Assembly (NCBI RefSeq): GCF_014656055.1
Contig: NZ_BNBR01000007.1
Span: 310,001 to 374,000, forward strand
DNA: 64,000 nt
Reading direction: 5' to 3'
Origin: Streptomyces griseosporeus
GTDB taxonomy: Bacteria; Actinomycetota; Actinomycetes; Streptomycetales; Streptomycetaceae
Numbering within the stretch: position 1 is the stretch's first letter; every line of letters begins with the position of its first letter. A model generated the notes under the pieces. The model ran no database searches. It was given only the letters and a program-made list of their open reading frames with translations, and was not told where the DNA came from. Positions 7,797-16,330 of the stretch are shown piece by piece. The position numbers and the translations under genes are program-made.

Positions 7797-10223
7797 CTAG
7801 TTCATGTTCCCCAGGACCTCCCGCACCCGCCGCACGTCCCTCAGCCGCCGCTCGTACGTCGCCCCGACGGCGAGCAGCAGCAGACCGGCGAGTGCGGGAG
7901 GCACCCAGCGGGGCAGGGCGTCGGTGACCTGAACCAGGTACGGCGCCAGCTCATGCAGCGCCACCAGGACGAGCACCGTGCCTCCCAGCACCAGCGGCGC
8001 CTGGAGGCGGTGCCGGGCACCCAGCAGCGTCAGCAGCAGCGCCGCCGCGCCCAGCAGCAGCGGGCGCAGCCAGTGGGTGTCCGCCCAGGCGGCGGCGAGG
8101 CTCGGCAGGAGGGCGGCGGCGAGTCCGGGGCCGTACGCCGTCCACGACGAGGCCCGTGGGTCACGGCGCCTGCGCAGCGCGCCGACGACGAGCGCCGGGA
8201 CGGTCGCCAGCAGGGTGTAGGCCTCCGGGGCCGTCACGTCCCAGGCCGCCAGGCGCACCCAGGCGGCCAGCACGAACAGCGCGGCGGACGCCCAGCCGAG
8301 GGCACGGCGGTCGGGGCGCAGGGCCGTCCCCGCCGTGATCACGCCGCACAGCGCCAGCACCAGGGCGAGCACCGGCGGCGCGGGGGCGGCGAGGCCGATC
8401 GCGAGGAGCGCGGCGGCGCCGCCCGTCACCTCGACCGGGATCCGGGCCGTCCCGCCGGTCCGGGACGCGACCAGCGCGGCCACGGCCGGCACGGCCAGGA
8501 CCGGCAGCGCGGTGTGCTGCGGGGCCCAGCCCGCCGCCGCGCCCGCCGCGCAGGCCAGCGCCGTGGCGTGGGCGAGCGAGGCCGGGGCGGTGACGGGGGA
8601 CAGGCGCTCATCGACGGAGGCCGCCGCGAACAGCGCCGTGAGCACGGCCAGCGCGAGCAGGGTCGCGGGCCGGGCGGCCAGCGCTGCGCAGCCGAGGGCG
8701 ACGGAGGTGACCACGGCCACGACCAGCGCCGTCACCGGGCTGCCGTCGGCACGCGTGCGTGCGGCGGCGAGCAGCAGTCCCGCCGTCAGCGCACCGAGCA
8801 CCACCAGCCCGGCGGCGTACGGCACATCGAGCACCGGCGGGACGATCAGCACGGTCGCCCAGGCCAGCCCCAGGGCGCCGCGCAGCGCCCAGGTCCGCCG
8901 GGCCGTGTCCCGGGCCGCCAGCGCGAGCACGACCGCGACGACCGCCGTGACCAGCGGAGCCGTCCCGGCGTACGGCGGCCAGGGCACCCCGGCCGCGACC
9001 GCCGCACGTGTGCCGTCCGGCGCCCCGGACCAGATCCGCGGCACCCACCCGGCCGGACCCAGCAGGGCGATCACGACGAGCGGCACGGCGGTCAGCACGG
9101 CGAGCCCCTGCACGGCGGCGGAGGCCAGGGCCGCCCCGCGCCGCACCGGCCGCGGCAGCCGCGCCTGCCGCACGGCCGCCAACAGGGCGACCCCGCAGGC
9201 CAGGTACGCCGGGACCGTCCACATCGCGGGCAGCGCCGAGCGGGCCGTGCCGCCCACCGCGCCGACCGCGAGCAGCCCGGCCGTGACGGCCAGGCCGACC
9301 GCGTGCTCCTCGTCCGCCACCCGCCGGGCCGCCGTCAGGGCGATCCCCGCGGCGAGGAGGAGGAGCACCGCCGCACGGGCGGCGCCGCCCGGACCGGAGG
9401 CCGTCCAGGACAGCCAGCCGGCCGTCACCGCGCCCCAGCCACCCAGCGCGAACGCGCCCGCGACGGCGGCCACGCGCACCGCCGGGACGGCCCACCGCAG
9501 CGCCACGGCCGTGTCGCACGCGGCCGTCACCAGCAGCGCCCCCGCGATCCCGGCCGGCCCCGCACCGGCCGCCACCGCCCACAGCAGCAGCGGCAGCTGG
9601 CCGGCGGCGAGCGCGGCGGGCAGCGGCAGCCGCAGCCCGCCGGTGCGCGGCAGCACGCCGTACGCCGTCCAGCCGGCCGCCAGCACAGCAGCCGCGACCG
9701 CCGCGTACCCGGCGCCACCTGCCTCCGCGAACGCGACCTCATGAAGCGCGTACGCGTCGAGCACGGTCAGCGCGAACCCCAGCCCCGCCACCGCCTCGCC
9801 CGTCGACCGCAGCCCGCGCGCCAGCAGCGGCACCGGCGCGGCCAGCACCGCGGCCGTGACCCCGCCGAGCACCAGGGCCCGCCCGGCGATCCCCAGGTGA
9901 CCCCAGCTGACCAGCGTGAACGCGATCGCCGCGACCGTCAGCAGGATGCCGCCCAGCAGGAGCAGCACGTTCTGCACGCGCGGCGCACCGGCCTCCGTGC
10001 GGGGCGGCGGGAAGCCGGCGGTGTGCGGCACGGCGGCGGGCGCCGGCGGAAGGGCGGCGGCCGCCTGCCGCAGCGCTGCGACCAGCCAGGCCCGGCGGGC
10101 CAGCAACTGCCCGCGGCGGGCGTCGAGTTGCCGGAGCTCGGCGTCGATGAGCCGCAGCTCCTCGGCCGGTGGCGGAAAGTACGTCATGAACGGGAGTGTG
10201 GTCCGGGTCACGGGGGACGGCAT
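7797..10223 (-). CDS. SCO7613-like large polytopic membrane protein
   Basis: About 808 residues. The N-terminus is a soluble helical stretch (residues 1-50) resembling a coiled coil (AEELRLIDAELRQLDARRGQ), followed by a proline-rich linker and then some 20 or more Ala/Leu/Val-rich membrane helices to near the C-terminus. Layout and composition match the actinobacterial proteins named for the SCO7613 C-terminal domain, whose function is unknown. The start is uncertain: an ATG at 10187 (MTYFPPP) is also possible, and neither has a strong ribosome site. It converges on the lyase gene with only 7 bases between stop codons, and is divergent from the SRPBCC gene. Confidence 0.75.
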   Translation of the reverse strand: MPSPVTRTTLPFMTYFPPPAEELRLIDAELRQLDARRGQLLARRAWLVAALRQAAAALPPAPAAVPHTAGFPPPRTEAGAPRVQNVLLLLGGILLTVAAIAFTLVSWGHLGIAGRALVLGGVTAAVLAAPVPLLARGLRSTGEAVAGLGFALTVLDAYALHEVAFAEAGGAGYAAVAAAVLAAGWTAYGVLPRTGGLRLPLPAALAAGQLPLLLWAVAAGAGPAGIAGALLVTAACDTAVALRWAVPAVRVAAVAGAFALGGWGAVTAGWLSWTASGPGGAARAAVLLLLAAGIALTAARRVADEEHAVGLAVTAGLLAVGAVGGTARSALPAMWTVPAYLACGVALLAAVRQARLPRPVRRGAALASAAVQGLAVLTAVPLVVIALLGPAGWVPRIWSGAPDGTRAAVAAGVPWPPYAGTAPLVTAVVAVVLALAARDTARRTWALRGALGLAWATVLIVPPVLDVPYAAGLVVLGALTAGLLLAAARTRADGSPVTALVVAVVTSVALGCAALAARPATLLALAVLTALFAAASVDERLSPVTAPASLAHATALACAAGAAAGWAPQHTALPVLAVPAVAALVASRTGGTARIPVEVTGGAAALLAIGLAAPAPPVLALVLALCGVITAGTALRPDRRALGWASAALFVLAAWVRLAAWDVTAPEAYTLLATVPALVVGALRRRRDPRASSWTAYGPGLAAALLPSLAAAWADTHWLRPLLLGAAALLLTLLGARHRLQAPLVLGGTVLVLVALHELAPYLVQVTDALPRWVPPALAGLLLLAVGATYERRLRDVRRVREVLGNMN

Positions 10224-10272
10224 GAGCGCCGGTACTCAGGGACGTACTCAGATCCCCGGGCAGACTCTGCGT

Positions 10273-10719
10273 ATGGACTGGACCCACTACCGCTTCCGCA
10301 GCGTCTGGCCCCTGCCCGCCCCGCCCGCCACCGTGTACGCCGTCCTGGAGCGGGCCGAGGAGTACCCGCGCTGGTGGCGTCAGGTGCGCGCGGCGGCCCG
10401 GCACGGCGACGGCACCGGTGTGGTCACCATCCGCTCCCTGCTGCCGTACGCCCTCACCCTCACCGTGCGCGAGGTGCGCCGCGACCCGGTGGCCGGGGTC
10501 CTGGAGGTCGCGCTGTCCGGGGACGTCGACGGCTGGGCGCGCTGGACGATCACCGCCGAAGCCGGCGGCAGCCTCGCCCGCTACGAGCAGGAGGTCGACG
10601 TGACCATGCCCCTGCTGCGATGGCTGGCGGTGCCGGGACGGCCCCTCTTCCGCGCCAACCACTGGTGGATGATGCGGTCCGGCCGGCGCGGACTGCTGGC
10701 CCGCCTTCGCGCGCTGTGA
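10273..10719 (+). CDS. SRPBCC-fold (START/polyketide-cyclase-like) protein
   Basis: Small cytoplasmic protein (148 aa) with the helix-grip pattern of SRPBCC proteins. The first strand is HYRFRSVWPLPA, then comes helix VYAVLERAEEYPRWW (the usual V-W-x-x-L-x-D-x-x-x-Y-x-x-W type motif), a run of beta strands, and a long C-terminal helix with NHWWMMRSG. Such proteins bind hydrophobic ligands; this one's ligand is unknown. The ATG at 10273 gives a normal family N-terminus. An upstream in-frame ATG at 10222 would add 17 residues but would overlap the divergent gene's start. A tRNA follows 52 bases downstream. Confidence 0.75.
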   Translation: MDWTHYRFRSVWPLPAPPATVYAVLERAEEYPRWWRQVRAAARHGDGTGVVTIRSLLPYALTLTVREVRRDPVAGVLEVALSGDVDGWARWTITAEAGGSLARYEQEVDVTMPLLRWLAVPGRPLFRANHWWMMRSGRRGLLARLRAL

Positions 10720-10728
10720 CGAAGCGGT

Positions 10729-10758
10729 TTGAAGGAAGCCCGCGGGGACCTGTATTGT
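10729..10758 (+). promoter_or_regulatory. Promoter of the second tRNA-Val
   Basis: TTGAAG (10729-10734), an 18-base spacer, TATTGT (10753-10758), giving a start about 7 bases before the tRNA. It fits the housekeeping sigma consensus. Confidence 0.55.
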
Positions 10759-10771
10759 TCAGTGCGTTCCC

Positions 10772-10843
10772 GGGCGATTAGCTCAGTGGGAGAGCGCTTC
10801 GTTCACACCGAAGAGGTCACTGGTTCGAACCCAGTATCGCCCA
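10772..10843 (+). tRNA. tRNA-Val (anticodon CAC), second copy
   Basis: Identical base for base to the tRNA at 611-682: 72 bases, anticodon CAC, no encoded CCA. The repeated block extends from 10769 to 10851 (83 bases in all). It has its own promoter and terminator. Confidence 0.95.
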
Positions 10844-10849
10844 CCGGGA

Positions 10850-10880
10850 AAGAGCCGGTCCGTTCCGCGGACCGGCTCTT
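10850..10880 (+). terminator. Terminator after second tRNA-Val
   Basis: Perfect 13-base arms (10850-10862 and 10868-10880) with a 5-base loop, starting 6 bases after the tRNA and ending in CTCTT. Confidence 0.75.
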
Positions 10881-10910
10881 CCGCATGTCGGGCCCCGGCG
10901 GCCACCCCCG

Positions 10911-11636
10911 CTACGCCGCCGCCGGCAGGTCCGGGCGCAGCGGCCACGCCGGGTCCACCGCCTCCTCCACGCCGCTGCGCGCGAACCACGCCTGCAGACC
11001 CCGGGCCTGCGCCGCGTGCCAGGAGGCCTGCAGGGTGTGCAGCTGGGCGGGGGACAGCCGCTCCAGCCGCGAGGCGAAACGGTGGCCCAGCGCCCGGACG
11101 ACCTCCAGCGCGGCGAGCGCGTCCGCCGCCGCGTCGTGCGCCTCGTCCAGCGTCACGCCGTAGTGCGCGCACAGATCGGTCAGCGTGCGGCGGCCCTTGC
11201 GGTAGCGGTCCAGGTGCTTGTCCAGCACCCGCGGGTCCAGCACCAGCAGCGGCACCGACTCGAACCAGCGGTCCAGCGACGACGCCCGGTGCCGGCGCAA
11301 CTCCCGGTCCAGCAGCGTCAGATCGAACGGCGCGTTCATCACCACCAGCGGGCGCCGCGCCGCGGCCTGTTCGGCCAGCTGCTCGGCTATCTCGTACATC
11401 ACCGGCGCCGGCCAACGGCCGTTACGCTGCAGGTGATCCTCCGTCAGCCCGTGCACCGCCGTCGCCGCCTCGGGCACCGGCACGCCCGGGTTGACCAGCC
11501 AGCGGCTCACCCGCGGCCGGAACCCCGGGCCGTCCTGGACCACGAGGGCGGCCGACACGATCCGGTCGGTCTCCACGTCCACGCCCGTGGTCTCCGTGTC
11601 GAAAGCGGCCAGCGGCCCCTCGTACCAGCACGTCAT
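10911..11636 (-). CDS. DnaQ-like DEDDh 3'-5' exonuclease
   Basis: Predicted 3'-5' exonuclease of 241 aa. All five DEDDh residues are visible: Asp13 and Glu15 (FDTET), Asp105 (NAPFD), His167 and Asp172 (HDAAADA). The HGLT motif near residues 62-65 is also typical of the proofreading-exonuclease (epsilon) group. No polymerase or helicase domain is fused, so it is a stand-alone exonuclease with a 60-residue C-terminal tail. It is divergent from the DUF4365 gene pair and converges on the tRNA terminator. Involvement in repair or RNA processing cannot be decided from sequence. Confidence 0.85.
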   Translation of the reverse strand: MTCWYEGPLAAFDTETTGVDVETDRIVSAALVVQDGPGFRPRVSRWLVNPGVPVPEAATAVHGLTEDHLQRNGRWPAPVMYEIAEQLAEQAAARRPLVVMNAPFDLTLLDRELRRHRASSLDRWFESVPLLVLDPRVLDKHLDRYRKGRRTLTDLCAHYGVTLDEAHDAAADALAALEVVRALGHRFASRLERLSPAQLHTLQASWHAAQARGLQAWFARSGVEEAVDPAWPLRPDLPAAA

Positions 11637-11805
11637 GTCAGCACAACCCCTCGCTCACCCTCGGCAGTTGACGCATCGTCCGCTGCCCGATTCGGTGATA
11701 CCCGTGCTGTTTGCGCCGTACGCCGGAAGGAGACAACAGGAGTACGGGTCTTTGCAGTTCAGCGACCCGCAGCGAGGGATCTCCCGGTTCGGAAGGCTGT
11801 TGGGC

Positions 11806-12372
11806 ATGGCGATAGCGCAGCCCGAGCGGGGCGGGCTGCTGCCCGACCGCACGGGCCCTTCTCGCGGCACACTCGCCACCACCGCGTGCATGGAGACACT
11901 GCAGGTGGGCTATCTGCACGCTGTGGCGGCGGCCGCGGGATGCTCACTGTCCCAGCCGTTCCCGGACAACGGCATCGACTGGCACGTCAGCCACAGCGCA
12001 CCCGGCCACACCGTCGACGACGAGGTGACCATCAAGGTGCAGTTGAAGGCCACCTACCAGATCGCGCCCGACCCGCCGGGACGGTTCTTCTCCTTCACGC
12101 TCGACAACGACCATCTGCGCAAGCTCGCCCGCACCCCGGTCTCGGTGCACAAGATCCTCGTCGTGATGATCGTGCCCCGCTCGCGGGACCAGTGGCTGCG
12201 CGCCGGCCACGACCGTCTCGACCTGCGGCACTGCTGCTACTGGGTCAACCTCGCCGGGCACCCGATCACCGGCCGGCACCGCACCACCGTGCGCGTGCCG
12301 ACCTCACGCATCTTCGACGACCGGGCGCTGTGCGAGATCATGACGCGCGTCGGGACGGGAGGCAGGCCATGA
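11806..12372 (+). CDS. DUF4365 protein, PD-(D/E)XK-like
   Basis: Protein of 188 aa with the DUF4365 layout: helix with Glu30 (CMETLQVGYLHAVAAAAGC), GIDWHV with Asp58, then a strand with QLK (Gln79, Lys81). The spaced D...QxK pattern is that of PD-(D/E)XK nuclease-fold proteins, so a nucleic-acid role is plausible, though activity is unproven. I use the ATG at 11806 (ribosome site GGAAGG, 9-base gap). A TTG at 11752 with AGGAG would add 18 residues. The stop overlaps the next gene's ATG by 4 bases, so the two are coupled. The gene is divergent from a DEDDh exonuclease. Confidence 0.7.
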   Translation: MAIAQPERGGLLPDRTGPSRGTLATTACMETLQVGYLHAVAAAAGCSLSQPFPDNGIDWHVSHSAPGHTVDDEVTIKVQLKATYQIAPDPPGRFFSFTLDNDHLRKLARTPVSVHKILVVMIVPRSRDQWLRAGHDRLDLRHCCYWVNLAGHPITGRHRTTVRVPTSRIFDDRALCEIMTRVGTGGRP

Positions 12373-13592
12373 CCCACCGCCCGCTGGAGGAACCCCTGCG
12401 CCCGGTACGGCCGCACCCCGCCGACGCCGGAGTGCCCCGGCCGCCCGAGCCCGGCGACGTCGACCCGGCCGTCCTCGGCGCCCTGCTGGCCCGGCACGGC
12501 TGGCGGCGCCGCGGCGGCGCCCCCGGCCGCTACGGCCGCTGGACCCCGCCCGGCCCGGACACCGGCACCAGCCTGCTCGTGCCCGAGTCGCGCGCCTTCC
12601 CCGACAGCGAGGACCTGCTCGGCGAGGCGCTGGACGCCCTCGCCCGCGGCGGCACCCCCGCCGCCCGCGAGGTGCTCCTCTCGCTCGCCGTGCCCAGCGA
12701 CGAGGTCCGCTGGTGGCGTGACGTGCCCGACGGGCCCGCGGGCGCCACGTCCTGGACCGCGCAGGAGCAGCTGCGCACCGCCGCCCGCCGGACCCTGCTC
12801 GCCGCCGCCCTCGCCACCCGCGCCCGGGCCGGCTTCCACGGCGCCCGGCACCGCAGGGCCGCCGCCGCGCTGCTGGAGCACGTCCTGGTCGGCGCCGCCG
12901 AGGACGGCCACGCCCTCACGGCGTTCGTCCCCGTCCGGGCCGGCCGCCCGCTCGCCGTCCGCCTCCACCAGGCCCTGTACGCCGCCCGGGAGGCCGTCGA
13001 CTACCAGCGGGCCACCGGCGGCATGGACGCCTTCGACGCCGCCGTCGAGGCCGGCGTCAGCCGGGAACTCACCGAGGCGCTGATCAGCCTGGTCCGCGGC
13101 ACCGAGGGCGCCCGCGTCGCCGTCGCCTGGGCACCGGCCGCCGGCGTCCCCGAGGACGGTACGGCGAGCACCGAACCCGTCGAGTTCTCGCCCGGCGACC
13201 TGCCCGCGCTGCGCGCGGCCGGCGCCCGCTATCTGCACGGCGAGCCGTCCGTGCCGGTGCGGATCACCGGCACCGTGGTCCGCATGCGCCGCTCCCAGCC
13301 GCGCGGCGAGGGCACCGTACGGCTGCGGGTGCTCGCCGGGGCCGAGGTCCCGCACGTTCGGCTCACCCTCGACGAGGAGGACTACCGCATCGCGGGCCAC
13401 GCCCACCTGGTCGGGCTGCCGGTGCGGGTGGACGGGCGGCTGGAGAGCCGCGGCGGCTTCCGGCGGCTCACCGGGGTCTCGGAGGTCGTACCCGTGCAGG
13501 TGGAGGAGGCGGAGCGGGACCGGCTCGTGAAGGAGCTCCAGGAGAATCTGGACTTCTTCGAGGGGGCCTGCGGAGGGGACTGCGCGGACTGA
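12369..13592 (+). CDS. Conserved protein of unknown function coupled to DUF4365
   Basis: I do not recognise this 407-residue protein. The N-terminal 45 residues are Pro/Arg-rich. A helical middle part follows (residues about 60-270), then a beta-rich C-terminal domain (about 285-385: VRITGTVVRMRRSQ, VRLRVLAG, VRLTLDEEDY, VRVDGRLESRG) that reads like an OB-fold or similar small barrel. It has no signal peptide, membrane segment or P-loop. It starts inside the stop codon of the DUF4365 gene (ATGA), so the two proteins are probably made together and may interact. Codon use matches the surrounding core genes. Confidence 0.7.
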   Translation: MTHRPLEEPLRPVRPHPADAGVPRPPEPGDVDPAVLGALLARHGWRRRGGAPGRYGRWTPPGPDTGTSLLVPESRAFPDSEDLLGEALDALARGGTPAAREVLLSLAVPSDEVRWWRDVPDGPAGATSWTAQEQLRTAARRTLLAAALATRARAGFHGARHRRAAAALLEHVLVGAAEDGHALTAFVPVRAGRPLAVRLHQALYAAREAVDYQRATGGMDAFDAAVEAGVSRELTEALISLVRGTEGARVAVAWAPAAGVPEDGTASTEPVEFSPGDLPALRAAGARYLHGEPSVPVRITGTVVRMRRSQPRGEGTVRLRVLAGAEVPHVRLTLDEEDYRIAGHAHLVGLPVRVDGRLESRGGFRRLTGVSEVVPVQVEEAERDRLVKELQENLDFFEGACGGDCAD

Positions 13593-13606
13593 CCGCCGAT
13601 ACTGAT

Positions 13607-13637
13607 TTCACAGAGGGCGGGTCCGGGTCGGTACGAT
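13607..13637 (+). promoter_or_regulatory. Possible thrS promoter
   Basis: TTCACA (13607-13612), a 19-base spacer and TACGAT (13632-13637), giving a leader of about 50 bases. The -10 hexamer is good and the -35 weak. I see no T-box or other regulatory structure in this short leader. Confidence 0.4.
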
Positions 13638-13696
13638 CCTTACTCATGCGTGCGCTCCGGTATGGCGCCGCACCCACCTTCAGTCAGGAGAGACCG

Positions 13697-15673
13697 GTGT
13701 CAGACGTCCGTGTGATCATCCAACGCGATTCCGAGCGGGAAGAGCGCGTGGTGACGACGGGCACTACGGCCGCCGACCTCTTCGCCGGCGAGCGCTCGAT
13801 CATCGCCGTGCGCGTGGCCGGTGAGCTGAAGGACCTGGCGTACGAGCCGGCCGACGGCGACGAGGTCGAGGGCGTCGAGATCTCCTCCGAGGACGGTCTC
13901 AACATCCTGCGCCACTCCACCGCGCACGTCATGGCCCAGGCCGTCCAGGAGCTGTTCCCGGAGGCGAAGCTCGGCATCGGTCCGCCCGTCAAGGACGGCT
14001 TCTACTACGACTTCGACGTCGAGCGGCCGTTCACGCCCGAGGATCTCAAGGCCATCGAGAAGAAGATGCAGGAGATCCAGAAGCGCGGGCAGAAGTTCGC
14101 CCGCCGCGTGGTCACCGACGAGGCCGCCCGCGAGGAGCTGGCGGACGAGCCGTACAAGCTGGAGCTGATTGGCCTCAAGGGCTCCGCCTCCAGCGACGAC
14201 GGCGCGGACGTCGAGGTCGGCGCCGGCGAGCTGACGATCTACGACAACCTGGACGCCAAGACCGGCGAGCTGTGCTGGAAGGACCTCTGCCGCGGTCCGC
14301 ACCTGCCCTCCACCCGTCTCATCCCGGCGTTCAAGCTGATGCGCAACGCCGCCGCCTACTGGCGCGGCAGCGAGAAGAACCCGATGCTCCAGCGCATCTA
14401 CGGCACCGCCTGGCCGTCCAAGGACGAGCTGAAGCAGTACCTGGACTTCCTCGCCGAGGCCGAGAAGCGCGACCACCGCAAGCTGGGCAGCGAGCTGGAC
14501 CTGTTCTCCATCCCGGAGCAGATCGGCTCCGGCCTCGCGGTCTTCCACCCCCGGGGCGGCATCATCCGCCGGGTCATGGAGGACTACTCGCGGCGCCGCC
14601 ACGAGGAGGAGGGCTACGAGTTCGTCTACACCCCGCACGCGACGAAGGGGAAGCTCTTCGAGACCTCGGGCCACCTGGACTGGTACGCCGACGGCATGTA
14701 CCCGCCCATGCAGCTCGACGAGGGCGTGGACTACTACCTCAAGCCCATGAACTGCCCGATGCACAACCTGATCTTCGACGCGCGCGGCCGGTCCTACCGC
14801 GAACTGCCGCTGCGCCTGTTCGAGTTCGGGACCGTGTACCGGTACGAGAAGTCGGGTGTCGTGCACGGCCTGACCCGTGCGCGCGGCTTCACCCAGGACG
14901 ACGCGCACATCTACTGCACCCGTGAGCAGATGTCGGAGGAGCTCGACAAGACGCTCACCTTCGTCCTCGGCCTGCTCCGCGACTACGGCCTGACCGACTT
15001 CTACCTGGAGCTGTCCACCAAGGACCCGGAGAAGTACGTCGGCACCGACGAGGCCTGGGAAGAGGCCACCGAGACGCTGCGCCAGGTCGCCGAGAAGCAG
15101 GGCCTGCCCCTCGTCCCGGACCCGGGCGGCGCCGCCTTCTACGGCCCCAAGATCTCCGTCCAGGCCAAGGACGCCATCGGCCGCACCTGGCAGATGTCGA
15201 CGATCCAGCTCGACTTCAACCTGCCGGAGCGCTTCGACCTGGAGTACACGGCCGCGGACGGCACCAAGCAGCGCCCGGTCATGATCCACCGCGCGCTGTT
15301 CGGCTCGATCGAGCGGTTCTTCGCGGTGCTCCTGGAGCACTACGCGGGTGCCTTCCCGACCTGGCTGGCCCCGGTGCAGGCCATCGGCATCCCGATCGGT
15401 GACGCCCACGTCGAGTACCTGCACAAGTGGGCCGCCGCCGCGAAGGCGAAGGGCCTGCGGGTCGAGGTGGACTCCTCCTCCGACCGCATGCAGAAGAAGA
15501 TCCGCAACGCCCAGAAGCAGAAGGTGCCCTTCATGGTCATCGCGGGCGACGAGGACATGGGGCACAACACCGTGTCCTTCCGCTACCGCGACGGCTCGCA
15601 GGAGAACGGCATCCCGTTCGACGAGGCCATCGCGAAGATCGCCAAGGTGGTCGAGGAGCGGGCGCAGGTCTGA
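13697..15673 (+). CDS. thrS: Threonyl-tRNA synthetase
   Basis: Charges tRNA-Thr in the cytoplasm (658 aa, class II synthetase). Domain order is visible: N-terminal TGS domain (residues 1-65), the editing/second additional domain with its HSTAHV zinc-type histidines, then the class II core containing MNCPMHN (about residue 351, zinc-ligand Cys) and motif 3 near FGSIERFF, and a C-terminal anticodon-binding domain. The GTG start at 13697 is chosen because AGGAG lies 6 bases upstream and the protein then begins like other actinobacterial ThrRS; a frame-extending ATG at 13646 lacks such a site. It is followed by a terminator and a HIT gene, the order also known in Mycobacterium. Confidence 0.97.
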   Translation: MSDVRVIIQRDSEREERVVTTGTTAADLFAGERSIIAVRVAGELKDLAYEPADGDEVEGVEISSEDGLNILRHSTAHVMAQAVQELFPEAKLGIGPPVKDGFYYDFDVERPFTPEDLKAIEKKMQEIQKRGQKFARRVVTDEAAREELADEPYKLELIGLKGSASSDDGADVEVGAGELTIYDNLDAKTGELCWKDLCRGPHLPSTRLIPAFKLMRNAAAYWRGSEKNPMLQRIYGTAWPSKDELKQYLDFLAEAEKRDHRKLGSELDLFSIPEQIGSGLAVFHPRGGIIRRVMEDYSRRRHEEEGYEFVYTPHATKGKLFETSGHLDWYADGMYPPMQLDEGVDYYLKPMNCPMHNLIFDARGRSYRELPLRLFEFGTVYRYEKSGVVHGLTRARGFTQDDAHIYCTREQMSEELDKTLTFVLGLLRDYGLTDFYLELSTKDPEKYVGTDEAWEEATETLRQVAEKQGLPLVPDPGGAAFYGPKISVQAKDAIGRTWQMSTIQLDFNLPERFDLEYTAADGTKQRPVMIHRALFGSIERFFAVLLEHYAGAFPTWLAPVQAIGIPIGDAHVEYLHKWAAAAKAKGLRVEVDSSSDRMQKKIRNAQKQKVPFMVIAGDEDMGHNTVSFRYRDGSQENGIPFDEAIAKIAKVVEERAQV

Positions 15674-15690
15674 CCGCCCGCCTGACGCAA

Positions 15691-15727
15691 AAGGGCCCCC
15701 GGTGGACGTCGTCCCACCGGGGGCCTT
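15691..15727 (+). terminator. thrS terminator
   Basis: GC-rich arms of about 14 bases (15691-15705 and 15714-15727) with one bulged G, 8-base loop, then GCTCTTT. It lies 18 bases after the thrS stop. Confidence 0.75.
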
Positions 15728-15763
15728 GCTCTTTCCCTCACCCGGACGCCATATGCTGCACGC

Positions 15764-16312
15764 ATGACGAGTGAGCCGGAGCAGCAGATCGGAGTGGGGA
15801 CGCAGGACGCGTTCCAGCGCCTGTGGACGCCCCACCGGATGGCCTACATCCAGGGAGAGAACAAGCCGAGCGGCCCGGGCGCCGACGACGGCTGTCCCTT
15901 CTGCTCCATCCCGGCCAAGTCCGACGAGGACGGCCTGATCGTCCGCCGGGGCGAGCAGGTGTACGCGGTGCTGAACCTGTACCCGTACAACGGCGGCCAT
16001 CTGATGACCGTCCCCTACCGGCACGTCGCCGACTACACCGACCTCACCGACGCCGAGACCGCCGAGCTGGCCGCCCTGACCAAGCAGGCCATGACCGCCC
16101 TGCGCACCGCCTCGGGCGCCCACGGCTTCAACATCGGCATGAACCAGGGCTCGGTCGCGGGCGCCGGCATCGCCGCCCACCTCCACCAGCACATCGTCCC
16201 CCGCTGGGGCGGCGACACCAACTTCATGCCGGTGGTCGGCCACACCAAGGTGCTGCCCCAGCTGCTGGCCGACACCCGCAAGATGCTGGCGGAGGCCTGG
16301 CCGGCGGCCTGA
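15764..16312 (+). CDS. HIT-family nucleotide hydrolase/phosphorylase
   Basis: Histidine-triad protein (182 aa). The catalytic motif HLHQHIVP is complete (His139, His141, His143), with a CPFC pair at 44-47 that, as in related proteins, may bind zinc, and the NxxPYNGGH motif near 71-79. Members act on dinucleoside polyphosphates such as AP4A. The mycobacterial homologue next to thrS and pgsA is an AP4A phosphorylase, so this is the likely activity. It stands between the thrS terminator and an intergenic repeat element, so it probably has its own promoter. Confidence 0.88.
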   Translation: MTSEPEQQIGVGTQDAFQRLWTPHRMAYIQGENKPSGPGADDGCPFCSIPAKSDEDGLIVRRGEQVYAVLNLYPYNGGHLMTVPYRHVADYTDLTDAETAELAALTKQAMTALRTASGAHGFNIGMNQGSVAGAGIAAHLHQHIVPRWGGDTNFMPVVGHTKVLPQLLADTRKMLAEAWPAA

Positions 16313-16330
16313 TCGCAGCCGAGGCGGGAC

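Noticed and set aside
7953..10781. Very long open frame on the plus strand opposite the SCO7613-like gene
   Set aside because: Its product is Arg/Gln/Gly-rich low-complexity sequence typical of antisense frames in GC-rich DNA. The minus-strand frame has coherent membrane helices.
608..10851. Integrated phage or ICE using the tRNA-Val as attachment site
   Set aside because: The direct repeats are whole functional tRNA genes, not partial att sites, and there is no integrase, replication or transfer gene between them.
13593..13696. T-box or other amino-acid riboswitch before thrS (also before hisS and alaS)
   Set aside because: The leaders are short and lack a T-box sequence or specifier hairpin.
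13700..16243. Long minus-strand frame opposite thrS and the HIT gene
   Set aside because: It is opposite two well-recognised genes, has no domain, and would cross the thrS terminator.
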